Below the pieces are notes generated by a model. The model was not told the origin of the DNA and searched no databases. It saw only the letters and a list, made by a program, of their open reading frames with translations. A stretch of DNA of 64,000 nucleotides from Methylophilaceae bacterium LSUCC0401 (GTDB taxonomy: Bacteria > Pseudomonadota > Gammaproteobacteria > Burkholderiales > Methylophilaceae): contig CP103442.1 in assembly GCA_024919035.1 (NCBI GenBank), positions 930,001-994,000 of the forward strand. Reading direction: 5' to 3'. Of the stretch, positions 9,880 to 19,007 are shown piece after piece (within the stretch, counting starts at the first letter, position 1; each line of letters opens with the position of its first letter). Both the position numbers and the translations under genes were made by a program.

Positions 9880-10719
9880 TCAACTTGTCTGAGTAAATTG
9901 ATTCCATATTGGCTTAATCTTTTCTGGTAACTTATGCAGAGGTCCTAGGTCGCGATGAGAAACACCATGACCATGAAAATCCGAACCAATAGATCCAAAA
10001 AAATCAAACTGCTGGGCAAAGTCGGCAAAATAATCAATCTGATTAAGGCTTTGGCTACCAGATATTATCTCAATTCCTCCTCCTCCAAAATTTTTAAATT
10101 CTTGGAAAAATTGTGGGTAAAGTTTTTTACCCATGTCATACCTCCCTGGGTGAGCAATAACAGCAATACCGCCTGCATTTTTTATCCAACCCACCGCATC
10201 TTCAAGGGATGCCCATTGATGCTCAACATAACCAGGCTTACCTTTTGTCATGAACTTGTTAAAAACTGATTTAATATTTTTAGAATATCCTTTTGACACC
10301 AGATAATGGGCAAAATGAATACGTCCAATTACTTGATGGCTAGCAAAAGATTTTGCTCCCTCAAAAGCATTTGGAATTCCAACCATGGCAAGCCCATAAG
10401 CAATTTTTTTTGCTCGCTCAATTCTTCCTTCACGAATTCGTTCAAGACCTTTAATTAAGTTTTGATTATTTGGATCAAAATTGAGCCCAAGCATATGGAT
10501 TGTTCTTGACCTCCAGGTCACAGAAATTTCTACGCCATTGATAAAACTTATGCCTAATTCCTCTGCTTTTTTACGAGCCAAATCAAGACCAGAAATATCG
10601 TCATGATCGGTCAAAGCGATCATGTCAACATTTTTTTCAGCAGCGTATGAGATTAGATCATCAGGGTTTAAATTACCATCAGATACGTTAGAATGTGAGT
10701 GCAAATCAACTATGTACAT
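9880..10719 (-). CDS. PHP-domain phosphatase/5'-3' exonuclease (RNase AM/YciV family)
   Basis: Metal-dependent PHP-family enzyme. The N-terminal DLHSHSNVSDG and ALTDHDD motifs, HPGRYDMG near residue 190 and SDFHGHG near residue 255 are the metal-binding signatures. Characterised relatives (YciV/TrpH) hydrolyse 3',5'-nucleoside bisphosphates and trim 5' ends of rRNA. The 279-residue length is typical. It leads the leftward operon through M50, trpS, scpA, scpB and rluB; in many betaproteobacteria a Sua5/YciO gene lies between this gene and the M50 gene, but here only 12 bases do. Confidence 0.88.
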   Translation of the reverse strand: MYIVDLHSHSNVSDGNLNPDDLISYAAEKNVDMIALTDHDDISGLDLARKKAEELGISFINGVEISVTWRSRTIHMLGLNFDPNNQNLIKGLERIREGRIERAKKIAYGLAMVGIPNAFEGAKSFASHQVIGRIHFAHYLVSKGYSKNIKSVFNKFMTKGKPGYVEHQWASLEDAVGWIKNAGGIAVIAHPGRYDMGKKLYPQFFQEFKNFGGGGIEIISGSQSLNQIDYFADFAQQFDFFGSIGSDFHGHGVSHRDLGPLHKLPEKIKPIWNQFTQTS

Positions 10720-10766
10720 TAATAAATAATGTACTATAGTTTACTCAACATGTCAGTGATTAAATT

Positions 10767-11291
10767 ATGAAATTTTTTTTAGATCTTCTACCCGTGATAG
10801 TTTTTTTTACCGTTTATAAGTATTCGGATATTTTTTTAGCAACTTTATGGGCCATAATAATTAGTATTTTTATCGCTGCAGTCACTTTTGCAATAAAAAA
10901 AACCATTGAAAAAATGGTTATTGTGAATACTTTATTGATTACCTTTCTTGGGGGGTTAACAATTCTTTTCCAAGATAATACCTTTATCATGTGGAAGCCC
11001 ACAGCTATATATTGGCTTATTGCATTTACCCTTTTCGGAAGTCAAATTTTTTTAAGAAAAAATTTAATAAAAAAAATGATGGGTAAGCAATTTCAGTTAT
11101 CTGAAAAGCGCTGGAGTTTTTTAAATACCAATGTGATTATTTTTATGATTTTAATTGGCTTCTTGAATTTATATGTTGCATTCAATTTTGATGAAAACAC
11201 TTGGGTCAATTTTAAATTATTTGGAATTACGTCCCTACTGATATTATTTATGATTTATCTTGCAATCTTTGTTTCAAAGGAACCAAAGTAA
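10767..11291 (+). CDS. yciB: Intracellular septation protein A family (YciB)
   Basis: Inner-membrane protein of the YciB/IspA-septation family, 174 residues with five predicted hydrophobic helices beginning at residue 3 (KFFLDLLPVIVFF). Family members influence cell-envelope integrity and division; the biochemical role is unclear. It is divergent from the PHP gene, separated by 47 bases that must hold both promoters; a TATAGT hexamer at 10735-10740 is a possible -10 for this gene. Its stop TAA shares an A with the next ATG. Confidence 0.9.
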   Translation: MKFFLDLLPVIVFFTVYKYSDIFLATLWAIIISIFIAAVTFAIKKTIEKMVIVNTLLITFLGGLTILFQDNTFIMWKPTAIYWLIAFTLFGSQIFLRKNLIKKMMGKQFQLSEKRWSFLNTNVIIFMILIGFLNLYVAFNFDENTWVNFKLFGITSLLILFMIYLAIFVSKEPK

Positions 11292-11590
11292 TGTGGTACG
11301 TAATCCATAGTAAAGATGTTCCCGACTCGTTAGAGAAAAGATTGCGCACACGTCCTGAACACTTAAAAAGATTAAATGAGCTTCTGAATCAAGGACGGCT
11401 TTATGTGGCTGGACCGATACCAGCAATTGATAATGAAGATCCAGGTCCTAATGGTTATTTGGGTAGTTTGATTATTGCAGAATTTGAAACAATTGAGGAT
11501 GCGCAGAAATGGGCTCAAGAGGATCCTTATGTTATAGCAGGCGTCTATGCATCTTTTTCTGTTCAACCATTTAGGAAAGTTTTACCCTAA
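11291..11590 (+). CDS. YciI family protein
   Basis: A 99-residue ferredoxin-like alpha/beta protein of the YciI family. The conserved His near residue 5 (YVIHSKD) and the Asp in AQKWAQEDPYVIAGVY (about residue 77) match the proposed active-site pair of the family. Function is not established; some relatives act as small dehalogenase-like or dehydratase-like domains. It overlaps yciB by one base and precedes bolA, an order shared by many betaproteobacteria. Confidence 0.88.
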   Translation: MWYVIHSKDVPDSLEKRLRTRPEHLKRLNELLNQGRLYVAGPIPAIDNEDPGPNGYLGSLIIAEFETIEDAQKWAQEDPYVIAGVYASFSVQPFRKVLP

Positions 11591-11595
11591 ATCTC

Positions 11596-11838
11596 ATGCA
11601 AGTAGAAATTAAAAAAAGATTAGCAAAACTCAATCCTACTCAACTTGAAATCATAGACGATTCCGATCTTCATCGAGGTCACTCTGGCAATAATGGGGGC
11701 GGTCATTACACAATCAAAATCAACAGCTCCATTCTTCATGATAAATCTCGAATTGAGTCGCATAGGCTAATATATGATCTCTTAGGGGATTTAATACCTA
11801 CGAAAATTCATGCACTTCAAATTAAAATACTAAAATGA
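11596..11838 (+). CDS. BolA family protein
   Basis: An 80-residue BolA-fold protein. The segment HRGHSGNNGGGHYTIKINS (residues 27-45) holds the loop and histidines that relatives use, with monothiol glutaredoxins, to bind a [2Fe-2S] cluster. The C-terminal HRLIYDLLGDLIPTKIHALQIK is the conserved helix-strand. Such proteins link iron-sulfur status to envelope or stress responses. It overlaps the downstream parvulin gene by 4 bases and is three genes before feoAB, a suggestive but unproven iron context. Confidence 0.9.
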   Translation: MQVEIKKRLAKLNPTQLEIIDDSDLHRGHSGNNGGGHYTIKINSSILHDKSRIESHRLIYDLLGDLIPTKIHALQIKILK

Positions 11839-12608
11839 AAATACTTCCAATTTTTAGCTTACTCCTTCTCACAATTTGTACAGCAACCAAAGCAGAAATT
11901 TCAATCACAGTAAACGAGCAGCATCTTAATCCCGCACTGATCGAATTTATTTCAAAAGAACTAGAGTTACAAGGTAAAGAAATTACAGATGAAATGAAGA
12001 AAAATATTACCGAGAGATTAATAGAACTTGAAATTATGACAGATGCTGCTAGAAAAAAAGGGATAACTAATGAATCAAAATTTTTATCAAAAGTTGAGTT
12101 AACTTATATGGAATTAGCATACACGGAGTATTTGAAAAAATATTTATTAGACCATCCAATTTCAAAAGATGATATCAAAAAAGAATACGATGCATTCAAA
12201 AAAAAATTTGATAAAAAAGAATTTAAAGGTCAGCACATATTAGTGAAAACAAAAAATGACGCTGAAATGATTCATTCAAGAATTAAAAAAGGTGAACAAT
12301 TTGATGAAATTGCAAAAAACTTATCTTTGGATAAAGAGTCTGCAAAAAATGGTGGGGATTTAGGCTGGTTCAAAGATGAAGATATGGTTGATAGCTTTTC
12401 TGCAGAAGCTCATAAATTAAAACCAACTGAAGTAAGTGATGCTTTTCAGACTCAGTTTGGTTGGCATATATTAAAAATAAATGAGATCAAAAAAAGACCT
12501 CCTCCAGATCTTGAAACAGTTAAAAAACAAATTGAAGAGACATTAAAAAAAAGAAAGCTTACAGCCCATATTAAAGAATTAAAAGACAATGCAGAAATTA
12601 ACCGATAA
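11835..12608 (+). CDS. Periplasmic parvulin-type peptidylprolyl isomerase
   Basis: Exported folding catalyst. A signal peptide spans about residues 1-20 (ends TATKA), then a helical chaperone-like N-terminal region, and a single rotamase (PpiC) domain at about residues 130-225 with the features GQHILVKTKNDAEMI, GGDLGWF and FGWHILKI. The 257-residue length and its place before purL match the PpiC/Cbf2-like protein common in betaproteobacteria. The last 20 bases overlap the start of feoA. It may cooperate with SurA, encoded at the far end of the window. Confidence 0.9.
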   Translation: MKILPIFSLLLLTICTATKAEISITVNEQHLNPALIEFISKELELQGKEITDEMKKNITERLIELEIMTDAARKKGITNESKFLSKVELTYMELAYTEYLKKYLLDHPISKDDIKKEYDAFKKKFDKKEFKGQHILVKTKNDAEMIHSRIKKGEQFDEIAKNLSLDKESAKNGGDLGWFKDEDMVDSFSAEAHKLKPTEVSDAFQTQFGWHILKINEIKKRPPPDLETVKKQIEETLKKRKLTAHIKELKDNAEINR

Positions 12609-12828
12609 AACTTTATCTGACATTAATCAAAACTGTTCAGCAAAAATCATAGCTATAGATCATGAGGAATGGTTTATTAACAAAGCTGAAGCTTTGGGGG
12701 TAAAAATCAACAACATAATTACGGTTACTCATAAAAATAAAAAAGGTCCTATCTGTGTAAATATTAACACCACAAGTTTTATGATCCGCTTATCAGATGC
12801 TAACCGAATTAGAGTGGTGGAGTTATGA
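12589..12828 (+). CDS. feoA: FeoA family ferrous iron transport protein
   Basis: A 79-residue SH3-like cytosolic protein thought to assist FeoB. The sequence is diverged, but the pattern of an N-terminal strand, EEWFINKAEALGVKINNIITV and a final strand MIRLSDANRIRVVEL fits the family (canonical positions: LxxLGL.PG and the closing Ala-x-x-Ile/Val). The start ATG lies within the last codons of the upstream parvulin gene, a 20-base overlap in another frame, and the end overlaps feoB by 4 bases. Adjacency to feoB is the strongest support. Confidence 0.82.
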   Translation: MQKLTDKTLSDINQNCSAKIIAIDHEEWFINKAEALGVKINNIITVTHKNKKGPICVNINTTSFMIRLSDANRIRVVEL

Positions 12829-14552
12829 AAAAAATAGCACTTATTGGAATGCCAAATTCTGGAAAATCTACTTTTTTTAACTCAATTAGTGGGGCATCAG
12901 CAAAAGTTGCAAATTGGTCAGGTGTTACTGTTGATATTGAAAGTGTAAAGACGTTAATTTTTGGAGAAATCGTTGAGCTTATTGATCTCCCTGGAATATA
13001 TACTCTCAAACCTGGGTCCGATGACGAAGTTGTCGTCCACGATTTTTTAAATCATAACAAGATTGATGAAATTTTTTTCATTCTCAACTCCTCCCAAATC
13101 GATCGTCAAATTGATCTCGCTTTAGAATTTAAAAATTTAGGTTTTAAAGTTCGTATGCTTTGCAACATGAATGACGAAGCAAAAAAAAATGGTATTGAAA
13201 TCAACTACCAAAAACTAGAAAAACGATTAGCAATACCCATTCATCCAATCAGTGCAAAATTTCAATCAGGCTATGAATTCCTGAATAAAAAAATGCAAAC
13301 TCTAGAAAAGAAAATTTCTATTAAACCATTTGTTGAAAATGAAATATATCAATATGTAAAATTTCCTAAACAGTCAAATGACAATGTTACCAAAACCCTT
13401 GATAGATTTTTTCTCCATCATTTTTGGGGTTTACCAATTTTCTTTGTGCTTCTCTTTGGATTATTTCAAGCTATCTATGGAATTGCAGAGCCGCTTCAAA
13501 ATTTCATGGGCTTGGCTTTTGATTCAATCGGAGAAATAATTAGTTTGTTTTTAAATCAACATTTACCAAAACTATTTTCATCATTTTTATACGATGGTGT
13601 TTATCTGGGAGTAACTACAGTACTAACCTTTATTCCGGTAATTATTATTTTTTTTATAGTTATGTCATTTATTGAAAATTCAGGCTACCTCTCACGAGCT
13701 GGATTCGTCATGGATAAAATCATGGAAAAAATGGGATTAGATGGCAGAAGCTTTGTGATGATTTTATTTGGATTTGGATGTAACGTCCCTGCACTAATGA
13801 GTACAAAAATTATGCGCTCCAAAACAACCCGATTCCTAACCATGTTAATAATTCCTTTTTCACTCTGTTCAGCAAGGCTTCAGGTATTTTTATTTTTTAC
13901 AGCTATCTTTTTTAGTCCTCAAATGGGAGCGCTTGTTCTTTTTTTCATGTATATTTTAAGTTTCCTCATTATCATCATAACTGCACTCATTTTTAAGGAT
14001 AAAAAAGCTATAAATGAATCGGTTTTGATAGAGATGCCTCCCTACCGTTTACCCACAATCAAACAAACTTTACTCACAGCTATCCATGAAATAAACCATT
14101 TTCTTAAAAGAGCATCAAAATTCATTCTAGGTGGAGTGATTGTAGTCTGGCTTCTAACAAATTTTTATGTGTCTACAAATGTTACTATCGCTGATCACAT
14201 GAGTGGCTTTTTAGGTCCTATTTTTGACCCAATTGGTATTAACGATAAATTAATTATTGCTTTGATTTTTGGATTTATAGCCAAAGAAATTCTTATTGGT
14301 GCCCTAGCGGTTATTTTCTCTAGCAATATGGATAGCTTGGGAGATATTTTACAGACAGAAATAAATTGGCAACAAGCATTAAGTTTTATGACCTTTACTT
14401 TAATTTACACTCCCTGCTTATCAACAATCGCCACTATAAAAAGTCAATCAAAAAATATTCGATTAGTAGCAACATCACTTCTTTGGTCATTAGTTTTAGC
14501 CTGGATTGTCAGTTTCTGTTTTTACCAATTGTTAATCAATTTTAGCTCATGA
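12825..14552 (+). CDS. feoB: Ferrous iron transporter FeoB (compact form)
   Basis: Inner-membrane Fe(II) importer with an N-terminal G-protein domain. G1 is GMPNSGKST (residues 7-15), the switch region contains VTVD, G3 is DLPG and G4 is NMND (about residue 110). The membrane part has two Gate motifs: around GFGCNVPALMSTK (about residue 315) and IYTPCLSTIATIK near the C-terminus. At 575 residues it is clearly shorter than the roughly 770 of E. coli, ending just after the second gate, so the C-terminal cytosolic extension is absent. Iron specificity follows from the family. FeoC is not present. Confidence 0.94.
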   Translation: MKKIALIGMPNSGKSTFFNSISGASAKVANWSGVTVDIESVKTLIFGEIVELIDLPGIYTLKPGSDDEVVVHDFLNHNKIDEIFFILNSSQIDRQIDLALEFKNLGFKVRMLCNMNDEAKKNGIEINYQKLEKRLAIPIHPISAKFQSGYEFLNKKMQTLEKKISIKPFVENEIYQYVKFPKQSNDNVTKTLDRFFLHHFWGLPIFFVLLFGLFQAIYGIAEPLQNFMGLAFDSIGEIISLFLNQHLPKLFSSFLYDGVYLGVTTVLTFIPVIIIFFIVMSFIENSGYLSRAGFVMDKIMEKMGLDGRSFVMILFGFGCNVPALMSTKIMRSKTTRFLTMLIIPFSLCSARLQVFLFFTAIFFSPQMGALVLFFMYILSFLIIIITALIFKDKKAINESVLIEMPPYRLPTIKQTLLTAIHEINHFLKRASKFILGGVIVVWLLTNFYVSTNVTIADHMSGFLGPIFDPIGINDKLIIALIFGFIAKEILIGALAVIFSSNMDSLGDILQTEINWQQALSFMTFTLIYTPCLSTIATIKSQSKNIRLVATSLLWSLVLAWIVSFCFYQLLINFSS

Positions 14553-14577
14553 AAATAATAAATTAATATTGAATCTG

Positions 14578-14596
14578 TTAGAATACAAGATTCTAA
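14578..14596 (+). other. Inverted repeat before purL
   Basis: TTAGAAT and ATTCTAA form a 7-bp stem around the loop ACAAG. A competing 5-bp stem is possible between GAATC (14571-14575) and GATTC (14589-14593). The structure lies 16 bases before the GTG proposed as the purL start, in the only gap of the ppiC-feoAB-purL unit. It has no T tract, so it is more likely an operator, an mRNA structure or chance than a terminator. Confidence 0.35.
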
Positions 14597-14612
14597 TTTG
14601 TGGTTTATAAAC

Positions 14613-17600
14613 GTGATTCATCATCATTTTAGTAGCTCTGCACTATCTGAAAATCAACTTCAAAAATTATTAAAACGTATTCAACAATTTAATAAAAATA
14701 TTCTTGATATTCAAACACAGTATGTTCATTTTAGTAGTTTTATAGATACGCCATCAAATGAAAGTCTTACTCTTCTTGATAGCCTGCTAACTTATGGTGA
14801 ATATAAAAAACACCTCAAACATTCAGATTATAAATTTATAGTAATTCCTAGATTTGGAACTCTTTCACCTTGGGCATCAAAAGCTACGGACATTGCCAAG
14901 AAATGTAATTTAGATGTCAATAAAATTGAAAGAGGAATTGTTTTCCATCTTACACCGCTAAGCAATTGTAGTATCAGCAAAGAACAGCTTGAGCAAATCT
15001 CGTCATTGTGTATGGACCGGATGACCGAAACTGTTGTGTATAATTTAAATGATGCAGAAAAATTATTTACGGAAAACGCCCCAAAATCCTTAAATGAAAT
15101 TGATATTCTTCAAAAAGGAAGAGATGAGCTAGTCACCTACAATCAAAAAAATGGTTTAGCTCTATCAGAAGAAGAAATACAATATTTGATTGATTATTTT
15201 TTTAAAATCAAAAAAAATCCAACAGATGCTGAGCTCATGATGTTTGCTCAAGCAAATTCAGAGCATTGTCGGCATAAAATATTTAATGCAAAGTGGATCA
15301 TTGATAACAAACAACAAGAAAATTCACTTTTTGGAATGATTCGAAACACTCATCAAAAAAATCCTCACAAAACCGTTGTTGCTTATTCTGATAATTCATC
15401 GATTATTGAAGGAAAAGAAATAGCACGTTTTTATCCGTCGCAAAATAATGTATATAAAGCTCATATCGAAAAAACACACTATTTAATGAAAGTGGAAACG
15501 CATAATCACCCAACTGCAATATCGCCATTTCCTGGAGCTGCGACAGGAAGTGGTGGAGAAATAAGAGATGAAGGAGCCACCGGGCGAGGATCAAAACCAA
15601 AGGCTGGATTAACAGGATTTTCAGTATCTAATCTAAATATTCCTGAACTCAAATACCCATGGGAAAAAAAGCCTTCTAAACCAGCTCATATTTCATCCCC
15701 CCTAAATATTATGATGGAGGGGCCTATAGGTGGGGCTGCTTACAATAACGAATTTGGAAGACCAAACATTGCCGGTTATTTTAGGGTATACGAACAAGAA
15801 GTTAACGGTAAAAAATATGGTTATCACAAACCCATCATGTTAGCTGGAGGAGTTGGAAACATAAGTGATGAGCACACACATAAAAAAACATTAAATGAAA
15901 ATGTATTATTGGTGCAACTCGGCGGTCCTGGAATGCTAATTGGTCTCGGAGGTGGTGCAGCATCAAGCATGAATAGTGGATCAAATGAGGAAGATTTAGA
16001 TTACGCATCAGTTCAACGAGGTAATCCTGAAATTCAAAGAAGAGCTCAAGAGGTTATTGATCGATGTTGGCAATTAAAAAAATCAAATCCTATTTTGAGT
16101 ATCCATGATGTAGGTGCCGGAGGGTTGTCTAATGCATTCCCTGAGCTTATTAATGATGGAGGTGTGGGTGCTGAGTTTGATATTCGCAAAATTCAAACAG
16201 AAGAAAAAGGTATGGCTCCTCATGAGCTTTGGTGCAATGAGTCACAAGAAAGATATGTTTTAGCGATCAATGAAGATTCGCTAGATACTTTTAATGCTAT
16301 TTGTGTAAGAGAGCGATGTCCATACAGCATCGTAGGAAAAGCTACTAATAAAAAACATCTGCTTGTAAGAGATAGTCTACTTGGCAAAAATGTGGTTGAT
16401 ATGGATCTTAATATTCTTTTAGGAAAGCCTCCAAAAATTGAAAAGAATATAAAAACACCATCATTTAAATCTCTCCCTAAGTCAGCAACCTTTGATTTAG
16501 TGCCAACAGCAAAACTTGTTATAAGTCATCCATCTGTGGCATCTAAAAAATTTCTTATACATATTGGTGATCGATCTGTAACTGGGCTAATTGCTCAGGA
16601 TCAAATGGTTGGTCCATGGCAAACTCCTGTGTCTAATGTAGCAGTGACAAAACTATCATTTGAAAGTCAGTATGGTGAAGCATTTGCTGTTGGCGAACGC
16701 TCTCCCCTCGCCGTTATTGATGCAAAAAAATCAGCACGCATGGCTGTTGGTGAATCTATTACAAATATTTTAAGTGCATATATCGGAGATTTAAGAAATA
16801 TAAAATTATCTGCCAACTGGATGGCTGCCAGTGGAGACGATGAGGAGGATTTCAAATTATTTGAAGCTGTTAAGTCGATCGGTATTGAATTATGTCCTGC
16901 CTTGGGAATATCTATTCCTGTTGGCAAAGACTCTATGTCTATGAAAACTTCCTGGGATAATGAAAGTGTTACCTCACCGCTGTCTCTTGTTGTAACAGCC
17001 TTCTCGGAATGTCAAAATGTTTGCAAAACTTTGACTCCCGTTTTAGAAATATCGGACGACTTTAGTATGCTGTATATTGACTTAGGTTTAAACCAATACA
17101 GAACCGGCGCTTCAATAGCTGAACAAGTTACGAATCAAACTACTGCAAATGCTCCTGATTTAGATAATCCCGATCTATTGATTAATTTTTCCGATGCAAT
17201 TCAGTATTTAATTGAGGCAGGTTTAATTAACGCCTACCATGATCGCTCAGATGGAGGACTTTTCGCAACTTTGTGTGAAATGGCTTTTGCCTCAAGATCA
17301 GGCTTAGATATAGATTTATCAGAAATTTCCTGTGAATTTAATAGAATTTTGTTTGCAGAGGAGCTTGGAGCGGTTATTCAAGTTAATAAGGATAAACAAC
17401 AACACATAATAGACTTATTTAAGAGCAAAGGTATTAAGGACATTTTTTATATTGGTAAAACAAATAAATCTCAAGAAATTAGAATTAAACATGATAATCA
17501 AGTGTTTGTTGATAGCAGAGCAAACCTAGAAGCGCTCTGGTCCCAAAATAGTTTTCATATTCAATCCTTACGGGATAACTCAGAATTAGCGAAAGAGGAG

Positions 17601-18467
17601 CTGGAAACAATTTTTAACGATAATGATCCCGGTATCAATGAATCCTTATCCTTTAAATTAGATTTTCCAAATATTCATCATAAATCTAAACAAAAAATTG
17701 CAGTTCTCAGAGAACAAGGAGTCAATGGTCACTATGAAATGGCAGCAGCATTTCATTATGCGGGATTTGAATCAATCGATGTTCACATGCAAGATCTTCT
17801 CTCTGGTCACTTCAATTTATTAGATGTAAGAGCTTTAGTTGCTTGTGGTGGATTTTCATACGGTGATGTTTTAGGTGCCGGTGAAGGCTGGTCAAAAGTT
17901 ATATTAAATAATCCTAGTTTGAAAGAGCAATTCATTAGATTTTTTGAGAAAAATAATACCATTGCTCTCGGAGTCTGTAATGGATGTCAAATGCTCTCCA
18001 ATTTAAAAAGCATAATTCCAGGTACAGAATTTTGGCCAAAATTTGTTAAAAATACCTCTGACCAATTTGAATCAAGAGTGGTGTCCGTAAAAATACCAAA
18101 AACGAATTCAATTTTCTTCAAAGACATGGCTGGATCAGTTATTCCTGTGATCACAGCGCATGGTGAAGGAAGAGCTTCTTTTGAAAGATCAGAAGATTTA
18201 AACAAATTAAGTCAAATGGAACAAATTACATTACAATATGTCACAAACAAGCATAAGGAAACTTCATCTTTTCCTTACAACCCTAATGGTTCTAGTAAGG
18301 GGGTTACAGGATTCTCAAATGATGATGGACGGTTTAATATCATGATGCCACACCCTGAAAGAGTGTTCAGGAAAGACCAGCATACTTGGTCTAAAGATAG
18401 ATCAGGGGAATACGGACCATGGTTTAAGATGTTTACTAATGCACTTTATTTTTTAAATAATAGTTAG
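14613..18467 (+). CDS. purL: Phosphoribosylformylglycinamidine synthase
   Basis: Large single-chain FGAM synthase of purine synthesis, converting FGAR, ATP and glutamine to FGAM. Order of domains: PurS-like N-terminus, linker, two AIRS/PurM-like halves (motif NSEHCRHKIF about residue 225; THNHPTAISPFPGAATGSGGEIRDE in the first half) and a C-terminal glutamine amidotransferase with nucleophile in GVCNGCQML and the His-Glu pair in MPHPERVF. About 1284 residues, normal. I prefer the GTG at 14613, which gives MIHHHFSSSALSENQL, aligned with the family start; a TTG at 14598 would add five residues. No clear Shine-Dalgarno precedes either. Confidence 0.96.
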   Translation: MIHHHFSSSALSENQLQKLLKRIQQFNKNILDIQTQYVHFSSFIDTPSNESLTLLDSLLTYGEYKKHLKHSDYKFIVIPRFGTLSPWASKATDIAKKCNLDVNKIERGIVFHLTPLSNCSISKEQLEQISSLCMDRMTETVVYNLNDAEKLFTENAPKSLNEIDILQKGRDELVTYNQKNGLALSEEEIQYLIDYFFKIKKNPTDAELMMFAQANSEHCRHKIFNAKWIIDNKQQENSLFGMIRNTHQKNPHKTVVAYSDNSSIIEGKEIARFYPSQNNVYKAHIEKTHYLMKVETHNHPTAISPFPGAATGSGGEIRDEGATGRGSKPKAGLTGFSVSNLNIPELKYPWEKKPSKPAHISSPLNIMMEGPIGGAAYNNEFGRPNIAGYFRVYEQEVNGKKYGYHKPIMLAGGVGNISDEHTHKKTLNENVLLVQLGGPGMLIGLGGGAASSMNSGSNEEDLDYASVQRGNPEIQRRAQEVIDRCWQLKKSNPILSIHDVGAGGLSNAFPELINDGGVGAEFDIRKIQTEEKGMAPHELWCNESQERYVLAINEDSLDTFNAICVRERCPYSIVGKATNKKHLLVRDSLLGKNVVDMDLNILLGKPPKIEKNIKTPSFKSLPKSATFDLVPTAKLVISHPSVASKKFLIHIGDRSVTGLIAQDQMVGPWQTPVSNVAVTKLSFESQYGEAFAVGERSPLAVIDAKKSARMAVGESITNILSAYIGDLRNIKLSANWMAASGDDEEDFKLFEAVKSIGIELCPALGISIPVGKDSMSMKTSWDNESVTSPLSLVVTAFSECQNVCKTLTPVLEISDDFSMLYIDLGLNQYRTGASIAEQVTNQTTANAPDLDNPDLLINFSDAIQYLIEAGLINAYHDRSDGGLFATLCEMAFASRSGLDIDLSEISCEFNRILFAEELGAVIQVNKDKQQHIIDLFKSKGIKDIFYIGKTNKSQEIRIKHDNQVFVDSRANLEALWSQNSFHIQSLRDNSELAKEELETIFNDNDPGINESLSFKLDFPNIHHKSKQKIAVLREQGVNGHYEMAAAFHYAGFESIDVHMQDLLSGHFNLLDVRALVACGGFSYGDVLGAGEGWSKVILNNPSLKEQFIRFFEKNNTIALGVCNGCQMLSNLKSIIPGTEFWPKFVKNTSDQFESRVVSVKIPKTNSIFFKDMAGSVIPVITAHGEGRASFERSEDLNKLSQMEQITLQYVTNKHKETSSFPYNPNGSSKGVTGFSNDDGRFNIMMPHPERVFRKDQHTWSKDRSGEYGPWFKMFTNALYFLNNS

Positions 18468-18474
18468 GAAAATT

Positions 18475-18954
18475 ATGAAGAAGTTACTAGGTTTATTTAT
18501 TGTATTATTTTTTAGTATCCATGCCTTTGCTGGGTTATCAGATCCAGAAGAAATCGAATTCACCGGAGCTCTCAATGATGGTGATTTAAAAACTGTTCAA
18601 AAATATATAGAGCAAAAGGGAGTTCCCCTTGAAGATAAATATTTTGCATGGACACCATTCCTTATAACAGCGGCAAAAAATCAATTTCAAATCTTAAAAT
18701 ATTTAACAGAGAAAGGTGCTGATGTAAATTATGTGCATCCGGTAACACGAATGAATGGATTTCACCATGCAGCTTTTAATGGCAACAAAGAAATGGCTAA
18801 ATACATTGCTGAAAAAGGTGGGGATATTAATAAAAAATTAAAAGGTGATGTATCAATCATTAGAGCATTAAAAGAAGATGGTAAAGATGATATGGCTAAA
18901 TATTTATTGAGCTTAGGTGTAAATGAAGAAGGTTGTCAAGGAAAATGCTTTTAA
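18475..18954 (+). CDS. Small exported ankyrin-repeat protein
   Basis: A 159-residue protein with a clear signal peptide (MKKLLGLFIVLFFSIHAFA) and three to four ankyrin-like repeats between about residues 28 and 150; recognisable pieces include TPFLITAAKNQFQILKYL and GFHHAAFNGNKEMAKYIAEKGGD. The only two cysteines of the mature protein are at the extreme C-terminus as GCQGKCF (Cys154 and Cys158), which would suit a small disulfide or metal loop in the periplasm. It follows purL by 7 bases and is closed by a strong terminator. Exported ankyrin proteins usually bind other proteins; the partner is unknown. Confidence 0.85.
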   Translation: MKKLLGLFIVLFFSIHAFAGLSDPEEIEFTGALNDGDLKTVQKYIEQKGVPLEDKYFAWTPFLITAAKNQFQILKYLTEKGADVNYVHPVTRMNGFHHAAFNGNKEMAKYIAEKGGDINKKLKGDVSIIRALKEDGKDDMAKYLLSLGVNEEGCQGKCF

Positions 18955-18975
18955 CTTAAAATTTGATTTTTTTTG

Positions 18976-19007
18976 AAAAGCATCTTTGTTTAAAGATGCT
19001 TTTTTTT
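18976..19007. terminator. Bidirectional intrinsic terminator
   Basis: AAAAGCATCTTT and AAAGATGCTTTT form a 12-bp stem around a GTTT loop and run into a tract of seven further T residues; the complementary A-rich side serves the opposite strand. It separates the rightward purL-ankyrin unit from convergent serB, whose stop codon lies on its edge. Confidence 0.9.

Noticed and set aside
15403-15600. Antisense open frames inside purL and other large genes
   Set aside because: They are short, lack ribosome sites and simply mirror conserved coding sequence.
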